DNA of 41,690 nt from Chloroflexi bacterium B3_Chlor. GTDB lineage: Bacteria; Chloroflexota; Anaerolineae; UBA7937; B3-Chlor. How positions within the stretch are numbered: the first letter of the stretch is position 1; every line of letters starts with the position of its first letter. Of the stretch, positions 8,616 through 16,603 are shown piece by piece. The translations under genes and the position numbers were made by a program. The notes beneath the pieces were generated by a model. It did not search any database. It was not told the origin of the DNA and worked only from the letters and a program-made list of their open reading frames with translations. The stretch spans positions 1 to 41,690 of the forward strand of contig NJBK01000029.1 in assembly GCA_005223035.1 (NCBI GenBank), written 5' to 3'.

Positions 8616-10019
8616 CTAGTCCCCTCGCGCCTCAAGTATCTTCCGGTCAATCTCCGCCACGCGCGCCTGTTCACCCTCCCAATACTCCGGGTACCGCTGG
8701 GCGTCCAGTTCCTCCACGGTCTTACCCTGCTGTTCCACCCAGGTGTAGTACTTGAGGTTGTGCCATTGATTGCGCGTCCGGCGCGTCGCCTCCTCTATCC
8801 AATCCAGTTTCTGACTGTGGAAGATGCTCACCAGACGCACAGCTGCCTCGGTCTCATCCATAGGGCCGTAGGTCTCGCTCATCTGCTCCATCACCGAACC
8901 GTACCGATCAATGGCATCGGTGAGGATGGTAACGATGACGTCGTCCTTCCCGAACCCGTACCATTTAGCGGTCTTGATGGCTCCCAGCACATTGCACACG
9001 CCAGAGATACCGAAGGTCTGCGCCATCAAACGTACGCTCTCCTCGGGTACGCCGTAGCGGCCAATCATCGTCTTCCAGCCCGCCTCCTCCGTCAGCAGTT
9101 GCAGTCCCTTCTTGGACTCGATGTCGTCAATGCACATGATAGCATCCATGTTCATCACATTATGAATCCATGTCACGTGCTTGTCGCCGATGCCCTGGAT
9201 ATCGTGACCGCCATAGCCGTTCCAGTACAGTGTGGGGCATTCTATGGGCTCCAGGCCAACGATCTTATGCTCGGGCCACTGCCGCTTCAAGCGGTCGCCA
9301 GCGGCGATGGTCCCGGCCGAACCCATCGCCGACACGTAAGCGGCAACTCTGCCCTTGCCGATACCCTTCTGCTCTAGTTCCTCGGCCAACTCGATGATCG
9401 TGTTGCCTGTGACGTGGTAGTGGAACCGGTAGTTACCCATCACCTCGAATTGGTTTAGAATGCGGACCCGTTCCGGGTCTTGCTCTTTCAATTCTTTGGT
9501 CTTGTCGTATATCTCCTTGACGTTGGACTCGCACCCGGGGGTCAAGATCAGGCGTGCGCCATAGCTCCGCACCAGGTCGAAACGCTCGACGCTCATCTCC
9601 TCAGGGAGGATGACTATGGAGTCGAAGTTCATGCGGCAACCCACCCAGGCTCCGCCGATGCCGTAGTTGCCTGTCGAAGGCCAGACCAGGGAGTGGATGG
9701 CAGGGTCTACTTCGCCATACAGCTCCTTCTCGATGAGCACTGAGTAGCTGGCCCCCACCTTGTGGCTGCCCGTGGGGAAATCCTTGCTGTAGAGCACTAC
9801 GATGGGAGCTTCCACGTTGGTCAGTTCGGCAGGCAAGACCTGGTAGTAGATACGGTCCTCACGGTCCCGCCAGGTGATGTTGTAGAGGTTGATGGGGTCC
9901 AGGGGATCCTGCTCCATCATCTCCTGGGCTTCGGCCCGCACCTGACGATCGATCTTCCACGGGTGGAGCATCTCCTCGAAGGTCGGTCCGATCACTAACT
10001 TGTTCGTCTCGCTCATCAT
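8616..10019 (-). CDS. PLP-dependent enzyme of fold type II (cysteine-synthase/TrpB-like)
   Basis: The protein has 467 residues. The likely PLP lysine is Lys87 in PTGSHKVGAS; a glycine-rich phosphate-binding stretch is STGNYG (115-120), with a further MGSAGTIAAG turn near 230. These are the marks of the cysteine synthase / tryptophan synthase beta / threonine dehydratase superfamily. The sequence around the lysine (GSHK) is closer to TrpB-type than to the S-K-DR motif of cysteine synthase, and the protein is longer than either, so the reaction cannot be named. There are two adjacent ATGs at 10019 and 10016; GAGGAG is spaced better for the second. It follows a threonine-synthase-like gene by 25 bases, after two carbamoyltransferases. 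A lyase or beta-replacement on a carbamoylated or diamino acid is a reasonable guess, not more. Confidence 0.85.
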   Translation of the reverse strand: MMSETNKLVIGPTFEEMLHPWKIDRQVRAEAQEMMEQDPLDPINLYNITWRDREDRIYYQVLPAELTNVEAPIVVLYSKDFPTGSHKVGASYSVLIEKELYGEVDPAIHSLVWPSTGNYGIGGAWVGCRMNFDSIVILPEEMSVERFDLVRSYGARLILTPGCESNVKEIYDKTKELKEQDPERVRILNQFEVMGNYRFHYHVTGNTIIELAEELEQKGIGKGRVAAYVSAMGSAGTIAAGDRLKRQWPEHKIVGLEPIECPTLYWNGYGGHDIQGIGDKHVTWIHNVMNMDAIMCIDDIESKKGLQLLTEEAGWKTMIGRYGVPEESVRLMAQTFGISGVCNVLGAIKTAKWYGFGKDDVIVTILTDAIDRYGSVMEQMSETYGPMDETEAAVRLVSIFHSQKLDWIEEATRRTRNQWHNLKYYTWVEQQGKTVEELDAQRYPEYWEGEQARVAEIDRKILEARGD

Positions 10020-10044
10020 CCACTCCTCACTTATATCAACACCA

Positions 10045-11274
10045 CTACATCAGCCGCCGCAAGGCAGAGATCGTAGGTTCGATGAGGTCAGGCTTGCCGA
10101 CGGCCCGGATAGCACTATCCACGTCCTTCAGCCCGCTGCCGGTCACGAGCACGGCGATCCGTTCATCAGGATCGATCTGTCCCTGCTGGGCCAACTTGAG
10201 CAAGCCGGCGAAACCGGCAGCCCCGGCAGGCTCGGCGAAGACGGCTGCCTCCCGGCCCAGCAGGCGCATGGCCTCCAAGATCTCCTCATCCGTCACAGCC
10301 ACGTACTGTCCACCGGTTTCGCGGACCGCGCGCAGGGCCTTCACTCTGTCGCGAGGCTTTCCCACCGCGATACTGTCGGCCAACGTTTCAGGGATCAGGG
10401 GCACAATCTCCTCCGTGCCCTCCTCCCAGGCCCTTACCAGCGGCGCTGATCCCTCCGCCTGGACCCCAATGAGTTGGGGCATACGTTCGATGAAGTCCAG
10501 GGCCAGCAGGTCCCTCAAACCTTTCCACAACCCGCCCATGATGCACCCATCGCCCACGGATACGAAGATCCGGTCCGGGGCCTGCCACTCCAACTGTTCG
10601 CAGATTTCCAGGGATGCCGTTTTCTTCCCCTCCGACAGATAGGGGTTGTAGGCGGTGTTGCGGCTGTACCAGCCGTACTCCTTCGCCGCCTCCAGGCACA
10701 GGTCGAAAGCCTGGTCGTAGGTCCCCTTGACCATGATCACGCGCGCCCCGAAGATCAGGAGTTGAGCCACCTTGGCCTGAGGTGCTCTTTCCGGCACGAA
10801 GATCACGCTCCTGAGGCCAACGCTGGCGGCAAACCCCGCCAGCGATGAGGCGGCGTTCCCCGTTGAGGCGCAGGTGATGATCTCGTAGCCCAATTCCTGA
10901 GCCTTGACCACCCCTACAGCGCTGGCCCGGTCCTTGAAAGAGGCGGTGGGATTGCGGCCGTCATCCTTGATGTAGAGATGGGCAAGACCTAGCTTCTCAC
11001 CAAGCCGCTGTGACTGATAAACGGGTGTCCAGCCCACATGCAGAGGCGGACGCGGGGTTTCCTCACGAATGGGCAACAGGGGAGCATACCGCCAGATCGA
11101 GTAGTCATGGTTGTGGGCCAGGCCCTCTTTGGTCAGCCGCGTGGCGATGAGGTCATAATCGTAGAGGACGTCCAGGATGCCCTCGTCCCCGTGCTTGGGG
11201 CAGACATAGAGGACCTCACCCACGCTGTACTCATCGCCGCACAGCACGCATTTCAACCCACGGACGTGATCCAT
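10045..11274 (-). CDS. Threonine-synthase-like PLP enzyme with N-terminal zinc ribbon
   Basis: The protein has 409 residues from ATG 11274. The upstream extension to 11364 lies in a decayed carbamoyltransferase and is rejected. Residues 9-30 carry a C-x2-C...C-P-x-HG zinc-ribbon-like element seen in many threonine synthases. SFKDRAS (112-118) holds the PLP lysine Lys114, and a glycine/serine-rich loop (STGNAASSLAGF) and a C-terminal VTGSGLKD follow. Threonine synthase turns O-phosphohomoserine into threonine, but the family also includes enzymes with other substrates. The AGGA site touches the ATG, so the start is not ideal. Position beside carbamoyltransferases and a second fold-II enzyme raises the chance of a non-threonine role. 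Confidence 0.85.
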   Translation of the reverse strand: MDHVRGLKCVLCGDEYSVGEVLYVCPKHGDEGILDVLYDYDLIATRLTKEGLAHNHDYSIWRYAPLLPIREETPRPPLHVGWTPVYQSQRLGEKLGLAHLYIKDDGRNPTASFKDRASAVGVVKAQELGYEIITCASTGNAASSLAGFAASVGLRSVIFVPERAPQAKVAQLLIFGARVIMVKGTYDQAFDLCLEAAKEYGWYSRNTAYNPYLSEGKKTASLEICEQLEWQAPDRIFVSVGDGCIMGGLWKGLRDLLALDFIERMPQLIGVQAEGSAPLVRAWEEGTEEIVPLIPETLADSIAVGKPRDRVKALRAVRETGGQYVAVTDEEILEAMRLLGREAAVFAEPAGAAGFAGLLKLAQQGQIDPDERIAVLVTGSGLKDVDSAIRAVGKPDLIEPTISALRRLM

Positions 11275-11500
11275 TCCTCGCTTCGTGCCGCAATCGTTCG
11301 CAGTGTGCGCTCTGGCGCATCCGATCGTACATAATGGGGCGCGCTCCGCTGGCCACTCCGTCACTCACCTCGTGACCGCGGTCTACCCGCATGAGGTAGA
11401 CGAACAGGGCATCGCCGGTCAGAGCCATCTTCTCCGCGTCGCATATCCATCGGGGATAGACGTACTCACCCTGCACAAAGATCGCTTCAAGCTGGTGACG
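11275..11500 (-). pseudogene. Remnant of a carbamoyltransferase C-terminus
   Basis: On the minus strand a short open stretch, without upstream ATG or ribosome site, reads YPRWICDAEKMAL, then DRGHEVSDGV and P-MYD. This lines up in order and spacing with the C-terminal part of the intact gene just upstream (YEDWICDERRMGL, DRNIEVTDGV, VVYDEAEN). The catalytic H-C-L-P is replaced by Y-L-M-R, and the N-terminal two thirds are absent. The stretch continues in frame into the threonine-synthase-like gene. I read it as a broken tandem copy. Similarity is judged by eye, but W-I-C-D, the E-V-x-D-G-V block and the final Y-D are hard to explain by chance. Confidence 0.6.
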
Positions 11501-11510
11501 TGGGACGTCA

Positions 11511-12488
11511 TCATCGCATCGTCAACCCCATCACAGCCTTCTGAACATGCAGGCGGTTCTCCGCCTCATCATAGACGACGGACTGCGGCCCATCGATAAC
11601 CCCATCAGTGACCTCGATGTTGCGATCCGCAGGCAGGCAATGCATATAGATGGCGTCCTCTTTGGCCAAGCCCATCCGCCGTTCGTCGCATATCCAGTCT
11701 TCATACTTCCGCGCGATGGCTGCTGATTCGTCCGGGTCCTCGGTAGTCAACCAGCAACCCCAACTCTTGGGATACACGATGTCAACGTCTTGGAAACCGG
11801 CGTCCATGTCGTCCGAGGTCTCCAGCGTTCCCCCGTGGCGGCGGGCATTTTCCTGCGCCTGTTCCAGGATCTCGGCCCTGAGGCGGTACTCTGGGGGGTG
11901 TACGAGACGCACGTTCATGCCGAAGCGGGTCAGGAGCAGGATCAGGGACTGAGGCACACTGCTGGGCTTCTGGTAGCTGGCGGCGTACGCCCAGGAGACA
12001 GCGATACTCTTTCCTCGGGGGTCGCCTTTCTTTTCAATGATCGTCATCAGGTCTGCCAGCACCTGAAACGGATGGTACACTTCGCACTGCATGTTAAGGA
12101 CCGGTACCCGGCTGGCTGCAGCCACGTCACGGATGTACTGGTTGCCCGCCTTCCAGTCACACTGACGGATGGAAATGCCGTCGAAGTAACGGCCCAGAAT
12201 GTCGCCGATTTCCCTGGCAGTGTCCCCGTGGGCGATCTGCGTTGTGTGAGATTCGATGAAGGCCGCGTGTCCACCCAGCTGAGCCATGCCCGCCTCGAAG
12301 GACGCCCGGGTTCGGGTGCTGGTGAAGAAGAACAGCATCGCCAGCGCCTTGTCTCGCAGTAGCGGGTGTGACTGCCCTGTCGCACGCTCCCGTTTCAGGT
12401 CAAAGGCCACATCGAGAACTGTTTCGATCTCCTCCTTCGTCCACTCTTGTGTGGTGATCATGTCACGACCGCGCAGGTCGGTTTGCAT
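11511..12488 (-). CDS. Knotted carbamoyltransferase (YgeW / N-acetylornithine type)
   Basis: The protein has 325 residues from ATG 12488, which follows a G-rich ribosome site (AGGGGGG-TGACA); a GTG at 12494 is the alternative. Carbamoyl-phosphate site: STRTR (57-61), HPFQ (139-142), HCLP (283-286). The stretch SWAYAASYQKP...SVPQ...LLTRFGM (165-190) and the VYPKSWG motif (238-244) are marks of the knotted subfamily, YgeW and N-acetylornithine carbamoyltransferase; ordinary OTCase and PyrB lack them. The C-terminus (EVTDGV, YDEAENRLHVQKAVM) is acetylornithine-type or OTCase-like. The acceptor is unknown: acetylornithine, or, as suspected for YgeW, a diamino or ureido acid. It lies 14 bases after the ATCase-like gene, so the two are co-transcribed. 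Confidence 0.85.
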   Translation of the reverse strand: MQTDLRGRDMITTQEWTKEEIETVLDVAFDLKRERATGQSHPLLRDKALAMLFFFTSTRTRASFEAGMAQLGGHAAFIESHTTQIAHGDTAREIGDILGRYFDGISIRQCDWKAGNQYIRDVAAASRVPVLNMQCEVYHPFQVLADLMTIIEKKGDPRGKSIAVSWAYAASYQKPSSVPQSLILLLTRFGMNVRLVHPPEYRLRAEILEQAQENARRHGGTLETSDDMDAGFQDVDIVYPKSWGCWLTTEDPDESAAIARKYEDWICDERRMGLAKEDAIYMHCLPADRNIEVTDGVIDGPQSVVYDEAENRLHVQKAVMGLTMR

Positions 12489-12502
12489 TGTCACCCCCCT
12501 CT

Positions 12503-13456
12503 CTATTCCGCGGCACCAAGGATGAGCGCCAGCAGTGCCATCCGGATGACCACTCCGTTGTAGGCTTCAACCCAGTATCGGGCGTGGCGCGTGTCATCCA
12601 CGTCTGTCGGTAGCTCGTCCATGCGCGGCAAGGAGTGCAATACAATGGCGTCCGACTTGGCCCTATCACGCAGCATCTCGCGTGTCACGCGGTAGGCGGC
12701 CGGGGTAAGGCCCCGGTCCTCCTCGACCTCCACGCGGGATCGGGTGTAATCGGCCTGCACGACCGGCTCCATGTAAATCACATCGGCGTCGGCGATTGCT
12801 TCCTCCGTTGTCTCGGCCTCGTCGAAGACCAGATTCACACTAAGCAGTTCCTCTTTGAACTCCTCTGTGAGAGACATCTCAGGCGGCGCAACGAAGGTGG
12901 CTGAGATGTCGAACTTGGACATGGCGTAGCCTATGGAGTGCATGGTGCGCATGCGCATATCACCCACCAATAGGAAGTGCAGGCCATCCAGAGTGCCCAT
13001 CTCGCGCCAGATGGTGAACATGTCGATCAGAACCTGGGTCGGATGTTCTCCCCAGCCATCTCCACAGTTGATGACCGGCACGGTCGACCACTTGGCTGCC
13101 TCGTGCGGCGCGCCTTGCTGGAAATGACGCATGGCGATCACGTCGCCATAGTACTCGAGCATGCGGACCGTATCCTTGATGGACTCCTGATAGAAGTCGC
13201 CGGCGCGCGTCATCCGGGGATCGGAGAAGCCCACCACATGCCCGCCGAGCCGATGCATAGCCGCCTCGGTGCTAAGGCGAGTGCGTGTACTGGGCTGATA
13301 GAAGGCAGTCACCAGAGTCTTGTCCATGAGTAGCTCGCCGTTTTGCCGGTCGCGTGCATACGGTTCCAACTCTTCACCAACTTGAAAGATACGCATGTAG
13401 TCGTGACGCTCGAAATCCTTCAGGGACAGGATGTCACGGCCAAGAAAGCTTCTCAT
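12503..13456 (-). CDS. Aspartate-carbamoyltransferase-like protein (PyrB family), acceptor uncertain
   Basis: The protein has 317 residues; ATG 13456 follows GAAAGGAG. Family motifs: PSTRTR (55-60), AMRH (108-111), GDG-x3-HPTQ (132-141), VGDMRMRTMHS (164-174) and HSLPRMDELPTDVD (274-287), with the C-terminal RMALLALIL. The carbamoyl-phosphate half is normal. Two aspartate-specific places are not: the 80s loop, which in E. coli gives Ser80 and Lys84, reads DFYQESIKDT here with no Lys at the aligned place, and the T-R-x-Q motif holding Arg229/Gln231 is replaced by YMEPVVQADYTRSR. It may therefore use another acceptor, or belong to a PyrB branch with a different loop. No other pyrimidine gene is nearby. 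First gene of the minus-strand run. Confidence 0.85.
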   Translation of the reverse strand: MRSFLGRDILSLKDFERHDYMRIFQVGEELEPYARDRQNGELLMDKTLVTAFYQPSTRTRLSTEAAMHRLGGHVVGFSDPRMTRAGDFYQESIKDTVRMLEYYGDVIAMRHFQQGAPHEAAKWSTVPVINCGDGWGEHPTQVLIDMFTIWREMGTLDGLHFLLVGDMRMRTMHSIGYAMSKFDISATFVAPPEMSLTEEFKEELLSVNLVFDEAETTEEAIADADVIYMEPVVQADYTRSRVEVEEDRGLTPAAYRVTREMLRDRAKSDAIVLHSLPRMDELPTDVDDTRHARYWVEAYNGVVIRMALLALILGAAE

Positions 13457-13829
13457 TTTGATTTCTCCTTTCTTCCAATGACCGTCCTGTAGCGCTGTCT
13501 GGCTGTCAAGGGGGGCCTCCGAGGCGCTCGGGCGGTTTCGGGCAGGACAAACGCAAGCGGGACAAGTCGAATGTCACCTGCATGGCATCGGCCTATCGGT
13601 GCAACCCCATAGCGGAATAACCAACGATGCAAGGCGTTTGGTGCTCAGACACAGTGATATCTTGCCACGAGCCGGTTGGAAGTATACTCCAAGCTAGCCA
13701 GTTTCGCCAGAAAGGGCATTGAAAAGGTGTTCCCATTTGCCCCAATAGCTCATGCCGAATAGCTTGGTGCCCTTCAAAGGGCCCGTCAGTCCCTTGTGTC
13801 TCGCTCTTCCACACCTTCCCTTCTCTGTT
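13457..13829. other. Intergenic region between divergent genes
   Basis: This gap separates the minus-strand carbamoyltransferase run from the plus-strand DUF192 gene. Apart from the promoter just to the right (13830-13858) I see no gene, repeat or strong hairpin. A TTGACA hexamer for the minus strand lies at 13504-13509, but there is no good -10 box 16-18 bases further on, so a promoter for the carbamoyltransferase genes is not established. Confidence 0.4.
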
Positions 13830-13858
13830 TTGCGACGCTGCATGCGGATTGCTATAAT
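13830..13858 (+). promoter_or_regulatory. Sigma-70-type promoter for the DUF192 gene
   Basis: TTGCGA at 13830-13835 and TATAAT at 13853-13858 are separated by exactly 17 bases. Transcription should begin near 13865, only about 12 bases before the ATG, so the message would have a very short leader. Confidence 0.7.
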
Positions 13859-13876
13859 ATGTAGCGGGCGTCCGCG

Positions 13877-14224
13877 ATGATCAAGAACGTTTCCACAGGA
13901 GAGGTGATCGCCACCAGGATCAAGTGGTGTACCACCTTCTTGACCAGGGGACTGGGGTTGATGTTCCACCCTCCCCTGAGGGAAGACGAGGCATATGTCT
14001 TCGTGGAGCCGCGGGAGAGCCGTGGTCTCACTACCATTGTCATGCTCTTCGTCTTCTTCCCATTGGCCGTGATCTGGCTGGATGGCCAGAAGCGCGTAGT
14101 GGACAAGGTGCTGGCCAAACCCTTCTACCCCTACTACGCCCCTAGCCAGCCAGCTCAGTTCTACATCGAATGCCATCCCAGCACCTTGGAAAAAGTGCGC
14201 ATCGGCGATCAGTTGGAGTTCTAG
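13877..14224 (+). CDS. DUF192 family protein
   Basis: The protein has 115 residues, normal family length. DUF192 landmarks: R-GLMF near residue 26, a hydrophobic VMLFVFFPLAVIWLD strand pair where most members read F-W-M-N-x3-PLD, then VVDKV, and a final block IECHPSTLEKVRIGDQLEF matching the LE-x-G-x4-G-x-I-G-D-x-L-F ending. There is no signal peptide, although many DUF192 proteins are secreted. No biochemical role is proven. The leader is about 12 bases with no clear Shine-Dalgarno, so initiation may be near-leaderless. Confidence 0.85.
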   Translation: MIKNVSTGEVIATRIKWCTTFLTRGLGLMFHPPLREDEAYVFVEPRESRGLTTIVMLFVFFPLAVIWLDGQKRVVDKVLAKPFYPYYAPSQPAQFYIECHPSTLEKVRIGDQLEF

Positions 14225-14269
14225 TCACAGGCGCCAAGTGAACCCCATTCCACGGAATCAGGAGGAAGC

Positions 14270-16219
14270 ATGAGCAGGCTTCTCTGGCAACCCTCGGCAG
14301 AGCGGATCAAGAGCACGAACATGTACGACTTCTTGCAGCAAGTCAACGAGCTCCATGGCAAGGATTTCTCCAGTTACGACCACCTCTACGAGTGGTCCAT
14401 CGCGGAGAGCCCTGGCTTCTGGGCCACCCTGTGGGACTACGGCGAGGTGATCCACAGTCGGCCGTACGACCAGGTGGTCGATGACATCACCAAGATGCCT
14501 GGCGCAAGATGGTTCGAGGGTGCCCAGCTCAACTTCGCAGAGAACCTGCTCCGCTACCGGGACGACTGCATTGCTCTGAGTTTCAAAGGCGAAGGCCAGC
14601 CCACGGTCAACATCACCTATGCCGAGTTGTTCCGTCAGGTCGCGCGCCTGGCGAAGTCCCTCCGCGGTCTAGGGATCAAGCCCGGCGATCGCGTGGCAGC
14701 CTTCATGCCCAACATGATAGAAACCGTCGTCGCTATGCTCGCCGCCACCAGCATCGGGGCCATCTGGTCCTCTTGCTCTCCCGATTTTGGCATCAAAGGC
14801 GTCCTGGATCGCTTCGGCCAGATCGAGCCCCGTGTGCTCTTCACCGCAAACGGATACCGCTACAATGGAAAAGAGTACGATTCCCTGGAAAGAATCGCCG
14901 AGATTCTCAGAGAGTTGCCGACAATCGAAAAGGTCGTCGTGGTGCCCTATACCGACCCCAATCCCGATCCCGGGCGCGTTCCCAACGGCGTACTCTTCCA
15001 GGACTTCCTGGCAAAGGAAGCCGCGGACCTTCCGTTTGAGCAGGTTCCCGCGAACCACCCTCTGTACATCATGTACTCTTCGGGAACCACTGGGGTTCCC
15101 AAATGCATCGTCCACGGTGTGGTGGGAACTCTCCTGCAGCACATCAAGGAACTGCAACTCCACTCGGACGTAACGCGGGAGGATACTGTCTTCTATTTCA
15201 CCACCTGTGGCTGGATGATGTGGAACTGGCTGGTCAGCTCTCTGGCTCTCGGAGCCCGAGTGATGCTCTACGACGGGGCGCCCTTCTATCCGGATCCCAG
15301 TGCCATGTGGCAGATGGCTCAGGACGAGGGGATCAGTATCTTTGGAACCAGCGCGAGCTATCTCGCCGCCCTAGAGAAGGCGGGTGTGAAACCTGAAGCC
15401 TCTTTCGATCTGACACCGCTCAAGGCCGTACTTTCCACCGGATCACCCCTCTCCGTTGAGAGCTTTGAATTCGTCTACCGCGACATCAAGGAGGATATCT
15501 GTCTCTCCTCGATTTCGGGCGGCACCGACATCATCTCTTGCTTCGCGCTGGGAAACCCCATCGGCCCCGTATACGCTGGCGAACTCCAGGTCCGGGGCCT
15601 GGGCATGAAAGTGGAGGCCTATGACGAAGCGGGCAACTCCGTCGTCGAGAAGAAGGGGGAACTCGTCTGCACGCTATCTGCGCCGAGCATGCCCGTTCAC
15701 TTCTGGAATGACCCTGATGGTACAAAGTATCACGACGCCTACTTTGACGTCTATCCTGGAGTCTGGCGGCATGGCGACTACATCGAGATCACTGAACATG
15801 GCGGGGTCATCATCTACGGTCGCTCCGATGCTACCCTCAACCCGGGCGGCGTGCGTATCGGGACGGCCGAGATCTATCGCCAGGTGGAGGTCATGCCCGA
15901 AGTGGTTGACAGCATTGTGGTGGGGCAGGACTGGGAGAACGACACGCGGGTCGTCCTATTCGTGAAACTCCGCGAGCGAACCCTTCTAACCGATGAATTG
16001 GTCACAAGGATCAAGACAACCATTCGCCAAAACTGCTCGCCCAGACACGTGCCGGCCAAGATCCTTCGAGTGGACGACATCCCGTACACCATTAGCGGCA
16101 AGAAAGTGGAACTGGCCGTACGCACCGTCATCCATGGGCAGGAGGTCAAGAACAAGGATGCCCTGGCGAATCCGGAGGCTCTCGGCCTCTACGTCGACTT
16201 GCCTGAGCTACAGACCTGA
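14270..16219 (+). CDS. Acetoacetyl-CoA synthetase (acetoacetate-CoA ligase)
   Basis: The protein has 649 residues, the usual size for this member of the acyl-adenylate family. It makes acetoacetyl-CoA from acetoacetate, ATP and CoA in the cytosol. The ATP-binding core P3 motif MYSSGTTGVPK begins at residue 268. N-terminal features fit the acetoacetate branch (WSIAESPGFWATLWDY; GARWFEGAQLNFAENLL). Further motifs are STGSPL, SGGTDI, HGDYIE and YGRSDATLNPGGVRIG, with a C-terminal ISGKKVELAV holding the adenylation lysine. ATG 14270 has a perfect AGGAGGAAGC site. It begins 45 bases after the DUF192 gene and may share its promoter. The role may be use of ketone bodies or recycling of acetoacetate from amino-acid breakdown. 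Confidence 0.92.
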   Translation: MSRLLWQPSAERIKSTNMYDFLQQVNELHGKDFSSYDHLYEWSIAESPGFWATLWDYGEVIHSRPYDQVVDDITKMPGARWFEGAQLNFAENLLRYRDDCIALSFKGEGQPTVNITYAELFRQVARLAKSLRGLGIKPGDRVAAFMPNMIETVVAMLAATSIGAIWSSCSPDFGIKGVLDRFGQIEPRVLFTANGYRYNGKEYDSLERIAEILRELPTIEKVVVVPYTDPNPDPGRVPNGVLFQDFLAKEAADLPFEQVPANHPLYIMYSSGTTGVPKCIVHGVVGTLLQHIKELQLHSDVTREDTVFYFTTCGWMMWNWLVSSLALGARVMLYDGAPFYPDPSAMWQMAQDEGISIFGTSASYLAALEKAGVKPEASFDLTPLKAVLSTGSPLSVESFEFVYRDIKEDICLSSISGGTDIISCFALGNPIGPVYAGELQVRGLGMKVEAYDEAGNSVVEKKGELVCTLSAPSMPVHFWNDPDGTKYHDAYFDVYPGVWRHGDYIEITEHGGVIIYGRSDATLNPGGVRIGTAEIYRQVEVMPEVVDSIVVGQDWENDTRVVLFVKLRERTLLTDELVTRIKTTIRQNCSPRHVPAKILRVDDIPYTISGKKVELAVRTVIHGQEVKNKDALANPEALGLYVDLPELQT

Positions 16220-16344
16220 CCCAGCCAGTTCCTGAAATCTCTAGGCTCCACCAAGCATGTTCTCCAGCACCTTTGCCACGCCCGGAGTCGTCCGGAATTG
16301 CGAAGAAGGCACGCACCGGGAACGCTTGAGACTCCACCAATACC

Positions 16345-16373
16345 TTGCAGGGCCTCCGATTTACTGTTATCAT
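16345..16373 (+). promoter_or_regulatory. Promoter for the 34-residue membrane protein
   Basis: TTGCAG (16345-16350) is followed 17 bases later by an extended -10, TG-T-TATCAT, whose hexamer is 16368-16373 (five of six bases match TATAAT). A start near 16380 would place the Shine-Dalgarno AAGGAGA at the very front of the message. Confidence 0.5.
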
Positions 16374-16398
16374 TGAATGATAGGGAAGGAGAGATTCA

Positions 16399-16503
16399 AT
16401 GCCAGACAGTTCGACTAGCCAGTTCTTGTTCCTGATCGCCTTCTTTCTGTTGTGGTTCATCACAATGCGGTTCGTTTTGCCGCGCCTTGGGGTGCCAACC
16501 TGA
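16399..16503 (+). CDS. Small single-pass membrane protein, 34 residues
   Basis: This frame is too short for usual ORF cut-offs. ATG 16399 follows GGAAGGAGAGATTCA. The product is a polar start (MPDSSTSQ), one hydrophobic helix of about 20 residues (residues 9-28) with two aromatic Trp/Phe patches, and a short basic tail ending in LPRLGVPT before TGA. A promoter-like sequence lies just upstream, and the next gene starts 100 bases later. I cannot name a family. Start signal, promoter and helix together support a real gene rather than chance. Confidence 0.6.
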   Translation: MPDSSTSQFLFLIAFFLLWFITMRFVLPRLGVPT

Positions 16504-16603
16504 ATAGACCAGAGTTGCCGCGTGGAGGGTCCACGCCGGAGCGAAGGTGATCTCACGCGAGAATCTTACCCACAGCAAGATAGATCCTAAAGGAGGTGCA
16601 GAG

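Noticed and set aside
13504-13509. TTGACA for a minus-strand promoter before the carbamoyltransferase genes
   Set aside because: The sequence 17 bases further on (GACGGT) is not a usable -10 box.
16501-16503. TGA ending the 34-residue protein as selenocysteine
   Set aside because: The frame after TGA is short and without character, and I see no SECIS-like hairpin right behind it.
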